Source of the DNA: MPNP01 sp026710155
GTDB lineage: Bacteria; Pseudomonadota; Alphaproteobacteria; Rhodobacterales; Rhodobacteraceae
Assembly (NCBI GenBank): GCA_965200885.1
Contig: OZ241737.1
Coordinates: forward strand, 1,984,001-2,048,000
DNA length: 64,000 nucleotides
Direction: 5' to 3'
This document shows positions 52,020 through 61,282 of this stretch, piece by piece. The notes under the pieces were generated by a model, which did not search any database, was not told the DNA's origin, and was given only the letters and a program-made list of their open reading frames with translations. The stretch's first letter is position 1, and the number at the start of each line of letters is the position of its first letter. The position numbers were made by a program, and so were the translations under genes.

Positions 52020-54188
52020 TTGACTTATGAAAGCAACAAATTGAAATATACTGAATACGATCCAAAGGAACGCATTGACGAATTAACCCTGACGCTTACG
52101 GAGGCTAATTCGGCATATCATACCGATGATTCACCAATCATGTCAGATTATGAGTTTGACCAGCAAAGATTGGAGCTGATCAAGCTGGAAAAATTGTATC
52201 CTCAATTCAAGCATGAGAACAGTCCTACGGGTAAGGTTGGGGGTGATACAGCAAGGGGGTTTAGAAAGGTTAAACATGCTCAGGTGATGCTTTCACTCGA
52301 TAATGCATTCAACAACGAGGATATCGAGGAATTTGAAAAAAGAATAAAGCGTTTCCTTGGTTTGGACGATGATTATTCAATTGTCTATATTGCTGAAACC
52401 AAACTTGATGGATTGGCCATTTCACTTACCTATTTGGATGGTGTTTTGGTTCAGGCTGCTACCCGTGGCGGTGGCGACATTGGAGAAGATGTTACTGAAA
52501 ATGTAAATACCATCAAATCCATACCAAAACGACTTGAAGGCAGCCCCGAGTTTATGGAAATTCGGGGTGAGGTCTTTATGGAAAAGGCTGATTTTGAGCA
52601 ATTGAACGAAGCTCAAAAGGTTCTTATCGAAGAGGCAAAAGAGGAAGGAAGGAAAAATCTTCCGAAATTGTATCTCAATCCTCGCAATGCTGCAGCTGGT
52701 TCGCTTAGACAGTTGGATCCGGAAATTACCAGATCCAGAAACCTTTCATTCCTAGCGCATGGCTGGGGTAAACTTTCAGCAACGCTTGGAAAAAATATAT
52801 GGGAAGCAATCAATCAATTGAATTCCATGGGAATGCCTGTCATCGAGGATCGTATGTTATGTAAAGGAAGCAGTGATCTTATTTCCTATTATAACAGTGT
52901 ATTGGTCAAACGAGCCGATTTGCCTTTTGATATTGATGGGGTCGTGTACAAGGTCAATGACTTGGACCTGCAGGAAAGATTGGGAAGCAGTTCAACTTCA
53001 CCAAGGTGGGCCATTGCATACAAGCTTCCACCGGAAAAGGTCTGGACCAAACTCGAAGATATCGAAATTCAGGTTGGAAGAACAGGTGCTTTATCCCCTG
53101 TCGGGAAATTGAAGGAGGTTTCTGTTGGCGGGGTCAAGGTATCAAGTGTTACCTTGCATAATGAAGATTTTATAAATGCTCTTGATTCAAGGGGTGAAAC
53201 CATAAGGGATGGCAAGGAAATCAAAATCGGGGATGCCGTTGAGGTTTATCGCAGTGGAGATGTCATACCACGTATTTCCGATGTGGATTTAACCAAAAGG
53301 CCTGCTGATAGTAAAAGCTTTGTTTTCCCTGAAAACTGTCCTGTTTGTGGCAATGTTGTGGTCAGGCCGAAAGGTGATGCAATTCACCGATGTACTGCTG
53401 AGTATGAATGTGAGGCACAGGTGATTGGGAAGTTGCAGTATTTTGTCTCCATTGAGGGTTTGAATTTTGATGGGCTGGGAATCAAAATGATCAAGCAGTT
53501 TTATGATCGCAAATTTCCCGATACCGGACAGAGGTGGATAGAAAGTCCCGGAGATATTTTCCTTCTGGAAAAAAACCTTAAGGACAGAGGTATTAATCTG
53601 GCAGAAGAGGAAAATTGGGGAGAAAGATCAGTCCACGAACTGTTTTCTGAAATTGAACGTAAAAAAACCGTAAGTTTTGCCAAATTGCTCACGGCCCTAG
53701 GGATAAGACATCTGGGTTCAAAAAACTCTCAGCTGGTAGCGGATCATTATCAAACCTGGGATAACTTCAGGCCAGCAGTTGACAATGCTTCAGATGGGAA
53801 TGAAGAAGCATGGGAGGATTTGGTAAGTATTGGTGGACTCGGTGAAATCATAGCCAAATCAATAATTGAAACCTTTCAAAATCCAGTATTTAATGAATGG
53901 ATAGACAAGTTAATTCCCGAACTTGCATTTATCAGCCCACAATCGGATTTGACAGAAAGCACTCCAGTTTCTGGGAAATCACTGGTATTTACCGGTAAGT
54001 TGGAGCAAATGACCAGAAAGGAAGCTCAAGTCAAGGCCGAGTCATTGGGGGCAAGGGTCTACAGCGCAGTCTCAAAAAACATTGATTTGGTTATTGCCGG
54101 GCCTGGAAGTGGAAGTAAATCCAAGAAGGCAAATGAATTGGGGATTGCAATTATTTCCGAGCAAGAATGGCTTGATCTGGTCAGTTGA
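52020..54188 (+). CDS. ligA: NAD-dependent DNA ligase LigA
   Basis: This 722-residue replication/repair enzyme has the adenylation domain with the catalytic lysine in AETKLDGLAISLTY, TRGGGDIGEDVTENV, EIRGEVFM and RNAAAGSLRQLD. The OB fold, a four-cysteine zinc finger (CPVCGNVVV to CTAEYECEA), helix-hairpin-helix repeats and a C-terminal BRCT domain (SLVFTGKLEQMTRKEAQ) follow. It starts at TTG 52020 without a good ribosome binding site; TTG 52041 is an alternative. Its last 8 bases overlap the end of the convergent scaffold-protein gene. Confidence 0.94.
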   Translation: MTYESNKLKYTEYDPKERIDELTLTLTEANSAYHTDDSPIMSDYEFDQQRLELIKLEKLYPQFKHENSPTGKVGGDTARGFRKVKHAQVMLSLDNAFNNEDIEEFEKRIKRFLGLDDDYSIVYIAETKLDGLAISLTYLDGVLVQAATRGGGDIGEDVTENVNTIKSIPKRLEGSPEFMEIRGEVFMEKADFEQLNEAQKVLIEEAKEEGRKNLPKLYLNPRNAAAGSLRQLDPEITRSRNLSFLAHGWGKLSATLGKNIWEAINQLNSMGMPVIEDRMLCKGSSDLISYYNSVLVKRADLPFDIDGVVYKVNDLDLQERLGSSSTSPRWAIAYKLPPEKVWTKLEDIEIQVGRTGALSPVGKLKEVSVGGVKVSSVTLHNEDFINALDSRGETIRDGKEIKIGDAVEVYRSGDVIPRISDVDLTKRPADSKSFVFPENCPVCGNVVVRPKGDAIHRCTAEYECEAQVIGKLQYFVSIEGLNFDGLGIKMIKQFYDRKFPDTGQRWIESPGDIFLLEKNLKDRGINLAEEENWGERSVHELFSEIERKKTVSFAKLLTALGIRHLGSKNSQLVADHYQTWDNFRPAVDNASDGNEEAWEDLVSIGGLGEIIAKSIIETFQNPVFNEWIDKLIPELAFISPQSDLTESTPVSGKSLVFTGKLEQMTRKEAQVKAESLGARVYSAVSKNIDLVIAGPGSGSKSKKANELGIAIISEQEWLDLVS

Positions 54189-54648
54189 GTGATTTGCGGG
54201 AATCTTTGTCCAGGGCTTGTTCCATGGCATTGAGAGTAGCATCGAAAACCAGCATGATTGAGGCATGTCGGTTTTTATAGTCCTGTGCAGGGTAGAGGAT
54301 TTCCAATTCTTCAAATGGTGGATTGGGTGGGTCACCCTTTTTTTTCAACATAGCCTCCATCTGATCTCGAGCCAGTGAAACTTCATTGAAAGACCTGCCA
54401 ATTATTCTGCTTCCAACAATGGAGGCTGTTGCCTGTCCAAGTGCACATGCCTTGACATCCTGTCCGAATTCCGAAATCAAGCCCTCCTTGAGGACAAGAT
54501 CCACTGTAACCGTAGAACCGCATAAGGGAGAACGAACCTTGGAACTTCCTTCATAGTTCTCCAAGCGATTGAGGAGGGGAATATTGCTGGCAAGTTCCAG
54601 AATCCTCTGGGTATAGAGTTTGGTTACTTTTTCATCAACACTGGTCAT
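54181..54648 (-). CDS. Iron-sulfur cluster assembly scaffold protein (IscU/NifU N-terminal-like)
   Basis: This 155-residue protein resembles the NifU-N/IscU fold. Cluster-ligand cysteines are in RSPLCGSTVTVDL and VKACALGQATASIVG. The third position, usually CxLP, is here HASIMLVFDAT, without cysteine. Proteins of this shorter type are widespread in Rhodobacterales and may not be a full scaffold. It converges on ligA with an 8-base overlap. Confidence 0.8.
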   Translation of the reverse strand: MTSVDEKVTKLYTQRILELASNIPLLNRLENYEGSSKVRSPLCGSTVTVDLVLKEGLISEFGQDVKACALGQATASIVGSRIIGRSFNEVSLARDQMEAMLKKKGDPPNPPFEELEILYPAQDYKNRHASIMLVFDATLNAMEQALDKDSRKSLN

Positions 54649-54760
54649 GGGTAAAGTTTTTAATTGATAAGGCTTGTTTGATCAATTTAAATAAAGTGGC
54701 TGATAACATGACTTTCAATTGAATCACGCAAGAATGAAGCAAAAAACTGGTGATCCGATT

Positions 54761-55627
54761 TCAACATAATTGTTTATCTGCCATGGAGATTATTTCCTCC
54801 GATGTAAAACCCTGATCCCACAAGCTTCTGAGGGTAAAGGATGGACTTCTTTTGGCCAGTCTCTTGCCATCCTCATTCCTGATCAGCCCATGATGAGACC
54901 ATGTTGGCACCGGCAATTCCAGAAGTTCCTGCAACAACCTGTGGATAAAGGTTGAGTCGAAAATATCCTCACCCCTTGTTACATTGGTTATACCCATGAA
55001 TGCGTCATCAATGACAACGGACAGATGATAGGAAGTTCCAATATCCTTCCGGGCAAGGACAATGTCTCCAAAATTTTCCTGAAAATAATCAGGTGCCACA
55101 TGATGAATACCTGAATGGGCTTGTCCAAGTTCCCTTATTTCCAATTGAGGAAAGTGTGCCCGACCACCAAAGTGCTCAATGACCTTGGAAAAATTCAGTC
55201 TGATTGCATCCCCTTTGTTCATTTCATCAAAGGTTCTGTTTCGGCATGTACCAGGATAAAGCAACTTCTGACCTCTCGAAATGAGGGGAGCATTTGGCGC
55301 TTCCAGGGAATCCTTGATATCCTTACGGGTACATTTGCAAGGAAAGCATAGTCCCATGGCAACTAATTTGGAAAGGCAATCCTCATAATAGGAATATCTT
55401 TCTGACTGATACACCACAGGTGTGTTCCAATTGATTCCCAGCCTTGAAAGATCATCAAAAATGGCCTGGGTATATTGGGATTTGGAACGGGTTGAATCCA
55501 GATCTTCAATACGAATATGGAATTTGCCATTATGTGACTTGGTGGAACGCCATGCAGTCATGGCAGAATAGGCATGACCCAAATGCAGATAACCTGTGGG
55601 TGAAGGGGCAAATCTTTCGATAACCAT
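54761..55627 (-). CDS. gluQ: Glutamyl-Q tRNA(Asp) synthetase
   Basis: This 288-residue protein is a truncated glutamyl-tRNA synthetase-like enzyme lacking the anticodon-binding domain. FAPSPTGYLHLGHAYSAMTAW (HIGH signature), zinc ligands in CFPCKCTRKD, RGEDIFDSTFIHRLLQELL and KRLAKRSPS (the KMSKS equivalent) are present. It attaches glutamate to queuosine-34 in tRNA-Asp. It follows gyrA on the same strand by about 60 bases. Confidence 0.92.
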   Translation of the reverse strand: MVIERFAPSPTGYLHLGHAYSAMTAWRSTKSHNGKFHIRIEDLDSTRSKSQYTQAIFDDLSRLGINWNTPVVYQSERYSYYEDCLSKLVAMGLCFPCKCTRKDIKDSLEAPNAPLISRGQKLLYPGTCRNRTFDEMNKGDAIRLNFSKVIEHFGGRAHFPQLEIRELGQAHSGIHHVAPDYFQENFGDIVLARKDIGTSYHLSVVIDDAFMGITNVTRGEDIFDSTFIHRLLQELLELPVPTWSHHGLIRNEDGKRLAKRSPSFTLRSLWDQGFTSEEIISMADKQLC

Positions 55628-55686
55628 CGGTTTGGCTGGTTTACATCATTTGATTCCGTTTCAGGCGTAAGGTGTTTTAAAAAGAT

Positions 55687-58470
55687 TTACTCAACAGGGT
55701 TTTCGGAACCCCCTGATCCATCTTCTTCATCAAATTGATCTTCTTCCTGATCAGGAATTTTGGAGGAATCTATCTTGGCAACGGAAACTATTTCCGAATC
55801 CTCGGGAAGACGCATAATCCTGACCCCGCCTGCAGAACGTGACCTGTAGGAGACATCACTGACATTGCATCTGATTACCTGACCAGAATTTGTACCCAAG
55901 ATGATTTGATCTTCAAGAGTAACCTTCATGAAGGCAATGACTCCTTTGATCTTGTTACCCTTGACGCCATATCCACCCCTGTTCACCTTGGCTGGAAATT
56001 CGTGACTAGAGGTAAGCTTGCCTCCACCTTCCTTAGTTATAACGAGGACCAGCTCCTCTGTTTCCAATAACTCCTCATTCGAAATTTCTGGAGCATCAGA
56101 AAACAATGGAAGGTCATTCATTTCATTTTCTTCGGCTTCTTCTCCTGTCTCTTCCTCAAATTCGCCATCAATTCTCCGGAACTTGAGGTATTCACTCCTT
56201 TTTTGTGGAGTGGCAATTTTATCTTTTGGAACCGAGATCAAACCAACGAGCTGATCCTTTTTCCGCAAGCGCAATCCCCTGACGCCAACTGATTTTCGGG
56301 ACTTGATTTCGCGAAGGCATTCGGTGGAAAACCTGATTGCCTGGCCATGATTCGAGGCAAGTATGACATCATCAGCTTCCGTACAGCAACTGGTACCTAT
56401 GAGAGTATAGTTTTCCTCTCCACTAAAGGCAATTTTCCCATTTGACTGGATTTTCTGGAAGTGTGAAAGGGCGGATCTTCTTACCTTTCCATTTGAAAAG
56501 GCAAAAACCAGGAATTTCTCAGGATCTTCGAAATCCTTTTCGGACAGCAGTATGGTTTCAGAAATTGAAACTCCACCTTCAACATTGAGTATGTTTACAA
56601 GGGGTTTCCCCTTGGTGTTTCTTCCTCCAAGCGGGAGTTTCCAGGTTTTGATCTTATAGGCAAGACCGTTGGTTGTAAAACAGAGCAATTCATCATGGGT
56701 GTTGGCCACAAAAATGTTTTTGACAAAGTCCTCGTCCTTAGTGTTTATGCCGGCAAGACCCTTGCCACCCCTGTATTGTTGACGATAATCATCTAGGGGA
56801 GTTCTCTTGATATATCCTTCCCTGGTAATGATGATAACCATATCCTCTTGCGGTATGAGATCCTCGTCTTCAATTTCCTCATCAAATTCTTCAATGAGTG
56901 TTCTTCGGGGTATGGCATATTTTTCCTTGACTTCAACCAATTCCTCGGAGATGATTCCCCTTACCCGTTCTCCAGAACGCAATATGTCCAGATAATCCTT
57001 TATCTTTTCGGCCAGAACTTGGAGTTCATCGGTATTTTCCTTGACCCCCATGGCAGTCAATCTTTGCAATCTCAATTCAAGAATTGCCCGGGCCTGGGTT
57101 TCTGTAAGCCGATAGGTATTATCCGGATTGATTTTATTTTGTGGATCATCAATGAGCTTGATGTAGTCGGCAATTTCCTCGGCTTGCCAATTCCTGGCCA
57201 TCAGGGCTTCCCTGGCATCACTTGGCTGACTTGATCCGCGGATGATGGTTACAACCTCATCCAGATTGGAAATGGCAACTGCCAATCCACAAAGGAGATG
57301 GCTACGTTCACGGGCCCTTCTGAGATTGTCTGCAGTCCTGCGGGTTACAACCTCTTCCCTGAATTCAATAAAGGCCTCGAGAATCTGGGTTATGCTCAGC
57401 AACTCGGGTTTGCCCCGATTGAGCATGACCAGATTGCTGGCGATTGAGGTTTGCATTTTGGTATGACGCCAAAGCTGGTTCAAAACCACTTCCGGTGTAC
57501 TGTCCCTTTTGAGTTCAATGGCAACCCGAACACCTAGCCGGTTGGATTCATCCTGAATATTGGAAATGCCTATGACCTGCTTATTGCGAGCGACCTCCAC
57601 GATCTGTTCAACCAGACTTGACTTGTTGACCTGATAGGGGATTTCATCAATCACAATCCTGGTGCCATCCTTCGCCATTGTTTCAAAATGGGTCTTGGCC
57701 CTTAGGACAATTCGGCCTCTGCCCTCAAGGAAGGTCTGTCTTGAACCAATTCTCCCCATGATTATGCCACCCGTTGGGAAGTCGGGCCCCGGAGCGAGTT
57801 CCATCAATCTTTCGCCAGAAACATCAGGGTTGTTTATAAGTTCAAGAGTTGCATCAATGATTTCGCCAAGATTGTAGGATGGTATTGTACTGGCCATGCC
57901 GACGGCAATGCCACTGCCACCATTGACGAGGATATTCGGAAATCTTGCCGGTAGAACGACAGGTTCCTGATCCTTGCCATCATAGTTGTCCTGAAAATCA
58001 ACGGTGTTTCTTTCAATGTCCAGAAGCAGTTGCTGGGCGATCTTGTCCATACGGATTTCGGTGTACCGCATGGCAGCGGCATTATCTCCATCCATTGAGC
58101 CGAAATTACCCTGACCATCAAGCAGGGGAGCCGACATTGAAAAGTCCTGCGTCATCCTGACTAGGGCATCATATATCGATGCATCACCATGGGGATGATA
58201 TTTACCCATGACATCACCAACCGGTCTGGCCGATTTTCGATAGGGCTTGTCGTGGGTATTGCCCGATTCATGCATGGCATAGAGAATTCTACGGTGGACG
58301 GGCTTCAAACCATCCCGAAGATCGGGCAATGCCCTGGAAACAATTACGCTCATGGCGTAATCCAAATAGGATGATCCCAACTCATCGGTCAACGAGACGG
58401 TAGGGATGCCCTGGTCGTCAGGGTCTAGAAAATCATCTTCATTTTCAATGTCGTTATCGTCCAAAGTCAA
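55687..58470 (-). CDS. gyrA: DNA gyrase subunit A
   Basis: This 927-residue protein has the catalytic tyrosine in AAAMRYTEIRM, and the dimer gate with QQYRGGKGLAGI (GyrA box) at the start of the C-terminal beta-pinwheel. The quinolone region reads YHPHGDASIYDALVRM: the position equal to E. coli Ser83 is alanine, while Asp87 is kept. The pinwheel carries an extra acidic insert (DGEFEEETGEEAEENEMNDLPLF). The N-terminal IPTVSLTDELGSSYLDYAMSVIVSRALPD is typical. The 250-base gap upstream separates it from ssb. Confidence 0.97.
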   Translation of the reverse strand: MTLDDNDIENEDDFLDPDDQGIPTVSLTDELGSSYLDYAMSVIVSRALPDLRDGLKPVHRRILYAMHESGNTHDKPYRKSARPVGDVMGKYHPHGDASIYDALVRMTQDFSMSAPLLDGQGNFGSMDGDNAAAMRYTEIRMDKIAQQLLLDIERNTVDFQDNYDGKDQEPVVLPARFPNILVNGGSGIAVGMASTIPSYNLGEIIDATLELINNPDVSGERLMELAPGPDFPTGGIIMGRIGSRQTFLEGRGRIVLRAKTHFETMAKDGTRIVIDEIPYQVNKSSLVEQIVEVARNKQVIGISNIQDESNRLGVRVAIELKRDSTPEVVLNQLWRHTKMQTSIASNLVMLNRGKPELLSITQILEAFIEFREEVVTRRTADNLRRARERSHLLCGLAVAISNLDEVVTIIRGSSQPSDAREALMARNWQAEEIADYIKLIDDPQNKINPDNTYRLTETQARAILELRLQRLTAMGVKENTDELQVLAEKIKDYLDILRSGERVRGIISEELVEVKEKYAIPRRTLIEEFDEEIEDEDLIPQEDMVIIITREGYIKRTPLDDYRQQYRGGKGLAGINTKDEDFVKNIFVANTHDELLCFTTNGLAYKIKTWKLPLGGRNTKGKPLVNILNVEGGVSISETILLSEKDFEDPEKFLVFAFSNGKVRRSALSHFQKIQSNGKIAFSGEENYTLIGTSCCTEADDVILASNHGQAIRFSTECLREIKSRKSVGVRGLRLRKKDQLVGLISVPKDKIATPQKRSEYLKFRRIDGEFEEETGEEAEENEMNDLPLFSDAPEISNEELLETEELVLVITKEGGGKLTSSHEFPAKVNRGGYGVKGNKIKGVIAFMKVTLEDQIILGTNSGQVIRCNVSDVSYRSRSAGGVRIMRLPEDSEIVSVAKIDSSKIPDQEEDQFDEEDGSGGSENPVE

Positions 58471-58720
58471 ATCCTCAACCTATTTGGCGCTATAGAAACC
58501 AAGTTATTCAAATCTCCGAAACCAATGGATCGTCCAACCATGCTCCAATGTGTCAAACGCAAGCTTCGAAATGTGTAATTTTTGGAACTGGATCCTTACG
58601 AAATAAAACCATTTAATAAATAGTTTATTTTGCTGATAATGGTAGTGATGCCATAATTTTGAAGCAAAGTATATCTACCTACCGAACAACCATGGAATGG
58701 TTGCAAATTACTTTGAATTT

Positions 58721-59236
58721 TCAAAACGGAATATTATCGTCTTGATCATTATCCGAGGTGAATCCCCGGCGTGTTCCGCCCGCTCCGGAATCCGGGTTTT
58801 GTTGATTGTTTGAACCATAGTTTCGCCACTGGCTTGGTTCACTTTGTGGTTTTGATTCCGGAAAACTGCTTTCAGCACCCCTGGAGGAATTCAACTTGGC
58901 AAATGAACCATGATAGGGTCGTATAGAGACTTCAGTCCAGAATCTTTCATTGCCCATTTCATCAGTCGACCGACGCGTTTCCATTCTACCTTCAATATAT
59001 ACCAGGTCCCCCTGGGTAACTTCATCTTGTATCGCGGTAATGAAATTGGGAACATAGACACCAACCCTGTTGATTTGGGAGATTTCCCTGTCTTCACCCG
59101 TATGGCGATCCTTGAATTTCTCCGATGTCTTGACGGAAAACGAGCAAACCTGTCCGCCGGAAGGAAATTGTCTGATTTCAGGGTCTCGCTCCACGATACC
59201 GATTATTGTAACCCTGTTCACTGTGTTGTTCAACAT
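58721..59236 (-). CDS. ssb: Single-stranded DNA-binding protein
   Basis: This 171-residue protein has an OB fold in its first 110 residues (NRVTIIGIVERDPEIRQFPSGGQVCSFSVKTSE). A glycine/glutamine/serine-rich linker and the acidic tip DNDQDDNIPF, which recruits partner proteins, follow. The first 110 residues are typical of bacterial SSB. It is divergent from the accessory insert that separates it from uvrA. Confidence 0.95.
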   Translation of the reverse strand: MLNNTVNRVTIIGIVERDPEIRQFPSGGQVCSFSVKTSEKFKDRHTGEDREISQINRVGVYVPNFITAIQDEVTQGDLVYIEGRMETRRSTDEMGNERFWTEVSIRPYHGSFAKLNSSRGAESSFPESKPQSEPSQWRNYGSNNQQNPDSGAGGTRRGFTSDNDQDDNIPF

Positions 59237-59534
59237 AATCTACTTACCCAAATCAATCTACTCATGACCATTATATGACCAAGAGCAATACAAAAATCCT
59301 GATGGAATCAATCTTAAACCATCAATTGACCAAAGATATACCAACTTTGTTGCGATTAACACCAATCAAAACAATTAAATTGCAAATTTTGATATTTAAC
59401 ATACTGGAAAATACTTAGTTAAAACCATAAGAAGAGAAAAACAAACAATGGAATGTCAAATTTGGGTATGGAAAGTTAAAATAAATATTGTTTGAAGAGT
59501 TTGATTTTCCTATCCCAATATTGGGAGGTATCCA
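59237..59534. other. Gap upstream of ssb and the small membrane protein
   Basis: An AT-rich stretch with no gene. It should hold the promoter of ssb and that of the gene at 59535. I looked for an SOS box (GTTC-N7-GTTC or its reverse) and found none. Confidence 0.4.
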
Positions 59535-59897
59535 GTGCGTATTTTTAAGACAATTTGTGTAGCGGGTTTTTGGAATCCGCTCTTGATAATTGCATTCAAT
59601 CTAGTTCGAGGTTTTGATTTTCCTTTGGATACTGAGAGCTATCTCCAGCTTTGGCCGACATTTATAGCTGGCTGGTTTCTGTATTTTGCGGTATTACAAA
59701 TTCATAGTTCGGGTCGAAAAAGAACTGCAAAGGTTTTGTTTGTAATTTTGGCTCCGATTACGAGTTTCATGTCAATTATTGGAGGTTTGTTTGGTCCAAT
59801 AGGAATAATTTTGTACAGTCTTGTAGCAAGCGTACCCGCATGGGCTTATTGGCTTGTTTGCAAGCTAGTGGAAACAAGAAAAGGGAAGCAATCCTAG
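59535..59897 (+). CDS. Small hypothetical membrane protein
   Basis: This 120-residue protein has three or four hydrophobic segments (TICVAGFWNPLLIIAF, LWPTFIAGWFLYFAVLQI, VLFVILAPITSFMSIIGGLFGPIGIILYSL, ASVPAWAYWLVC) and a basic tail. The start is GTG, with GGAGG 6 bases upstream, a strong site. I do not recognise the family. It is part of the insert between ssb and uvrA. A role as a partner of the Fic gene downstream is possible but unsupported. Confidence 0.65.
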   Translation: MRIFKTICVAGFWNPLLIIAFNLVRGFDFPLDTESYLQLWPTFIAGWFLYFAVLQIHSSGRKRTAKVLFVILAPITSFMSIIGGLFGPIGIILYSLVASVPAWAYWLVCKLVETRKGKQS

Positions 59898-60336
59898 CCA
59901 TATACCAACCCTTTTGTAAGGGGCTTATACGCATAAGTTGACTGGGGTGAATGTACATCTTCGGCTTCAATCAATGGATGTTGATGTGGGGTTTGAGAGG
60001 AGGTGGTGCTTCCGTTCAGACTCTAATGTGGGATGTGAATTCGTTATCTTCCAGTTTGGCAACTTGTGTATATAAGCCTCGAAAACAAAGAAAAAATTCC
60101 AATCAACACAACTGAAGAAAATGTCGTTGATGGTGTAGTGAAAATGGCGGTGCGAGGGATTATTGAAAATCCTGAAAAATTTGAACAAACTGAAGATGAT
60201 AGGAAGGAATAACGAAGTTGTCGCTTGACATAACAAACAATTTTCTTTTACTTGGTTTTTGCAAGTCAACTACTTGCCAGTCTTTGTACTACAAAACCGG
60301 ACTAGTTGGGTATTACCTGCCAATCAGTCCCATTCG
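59898..60336. other. Gap with a gene-tail fragment
   Basis: There is no complete gene. The only convincing coding-like piece is at 60072-60212, plus strand: ISLENKEKIPINTTEENVVDG to NPEKFEQTEDDRKE, then a stop. It lacks a start and is probably the tail of a deleted gene. The rest is AT-rich and unassigned. Confidence 0.4.
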
Positions 60337-60966
60337 TTAAAGCTCCTCAGTTTTGAATTCGCTATAACCCTCGTAGTAATAACTGACATCTATGCCTGTC
60401 ATAAACAGCACTCGGTTATCAATTTGATCCGTCAGTGCTTTTTTCAGCAGAGTTTTTATTTCCAAATCCTTTACTACACTTCGTTGCATGGCAGAAAGAT
60501 AATCATCTTTATCAACATTGTTCCAACCCACTACTTGTTTCAGTTCTTTTTTCAAAATTAGGTCTAACCATATACGGGATGCACGACCATTTCCCTCACG
60601 GAAGGGGTGGGCAATGTTCATTTCCACATATTTTTCAATTATCTCATCAAAGCTATTTTGAGGCATGGCATCAATATGTTCCAATGCTGCTTGTAAATAC
60701 AAAAGTGGTACAAAGCGGAAATAGCCTTTGGCTAGGTTCACTTCACGAATTTTGCCAGCAAAGTTATAAATATCTTCAAACAAATAGGCATGAATAAAAG
60801 CAAGTCCTTTAAAGGTACCTACTTCAGACTTGTAAATATCCCCGGAGTCAAAAAGTTGCTTGGCCTTTTTCTTGCTGATTCTTTCTTCAGCCTTCGCCAG
60901 TTCCACCTGATTTGTAATATTTAATTTATTGTCCAATATCTTACCCATAAGGCTATCCGAATTCAT
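60337..60966 (-). CDS. Fic family protein (class III, self-inhibited AMPylase type)
   Basis: This 209-residue protein has the Fic active-site motif HPFREGNGRASR at residues 120-130, with the catalytic His120. The flap/beta-hairpin region includes FAGKIREVNLAKGYFRF (residues 69-85). Near the C-terminus, S195-YYY-E199-G200 matches the inhibitory (S/T)xxxE(G/N) motif, placing it in class III, where the inhibitory helix is in the same chain. Fic enzymes transfer AMP to target hydroxyls; the target is unknown. It is a widely transferred subfamily. Its AT-rich sequence and location between ssb and uvrA suggest acquisition. No separate antitoxin gene is seen. Confidence 0.9.
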   Translation of the reverse strand: MNSDSLMGKILDNKLNITNQVELAKAEERISKKKAKQLFDSGDIYKSEVGTFKGLAFIHAYLFEDIYNFAGKIREVNLAKGYFRFVPLLYLQAALEHIDAMPQNSFDEIIEKYVEMNIAHPFREGNGRASRIWLDLILKKELKQVVGWNNVDKDDYLSAMQRSVVKDLEIKTLLKKALTDQIDNRVLFMTGIDVSYYYEGYSEFKTEEL

Positions 60967-61282
60967 TTAATCTTTGTAAAATACAAGCAAAGCAAGTTGA
61001 CTTAATCCCATCACCCAAATCGATCTCATCGTGGATTTCTACCAGATAGAAGGATCCCTCAAGGTGATAATACACGGTTTTATTAAATTTACAGATTGGT
61101 ATCGAGAGAGTTTAGATCATCACAAAGTTATGTTTAACACCAATCAATTAATTTTTGGTAATTGCAAGCATTTGTTTGGTTTATGACTTGAATTGCATAA
61201 TTTCAAAGTATCATTATCTGAAAAACACCCCAAGAATTGAAATCACCGGAATAATAAATTTTGAATTAGAAAATTATCGATT
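60967..61282. other. Gap upstream of uvrA
   Basis: AT-rich, with no gene. It should contain the promoters of the Fic gene (minus strand) and uvrA (plus strand). No SOS box of the alphaproteobacterial type was found by eye. Confidence 0.4.

Noticed and set aside
59204..59219. GTTC-N8-GTTC at the ssb start as an SOS (LexA) box
   Set aside because: The alphaproteobacterial box needs a 7-base spacer. This has 8 and lies inside the coding start of ssb.
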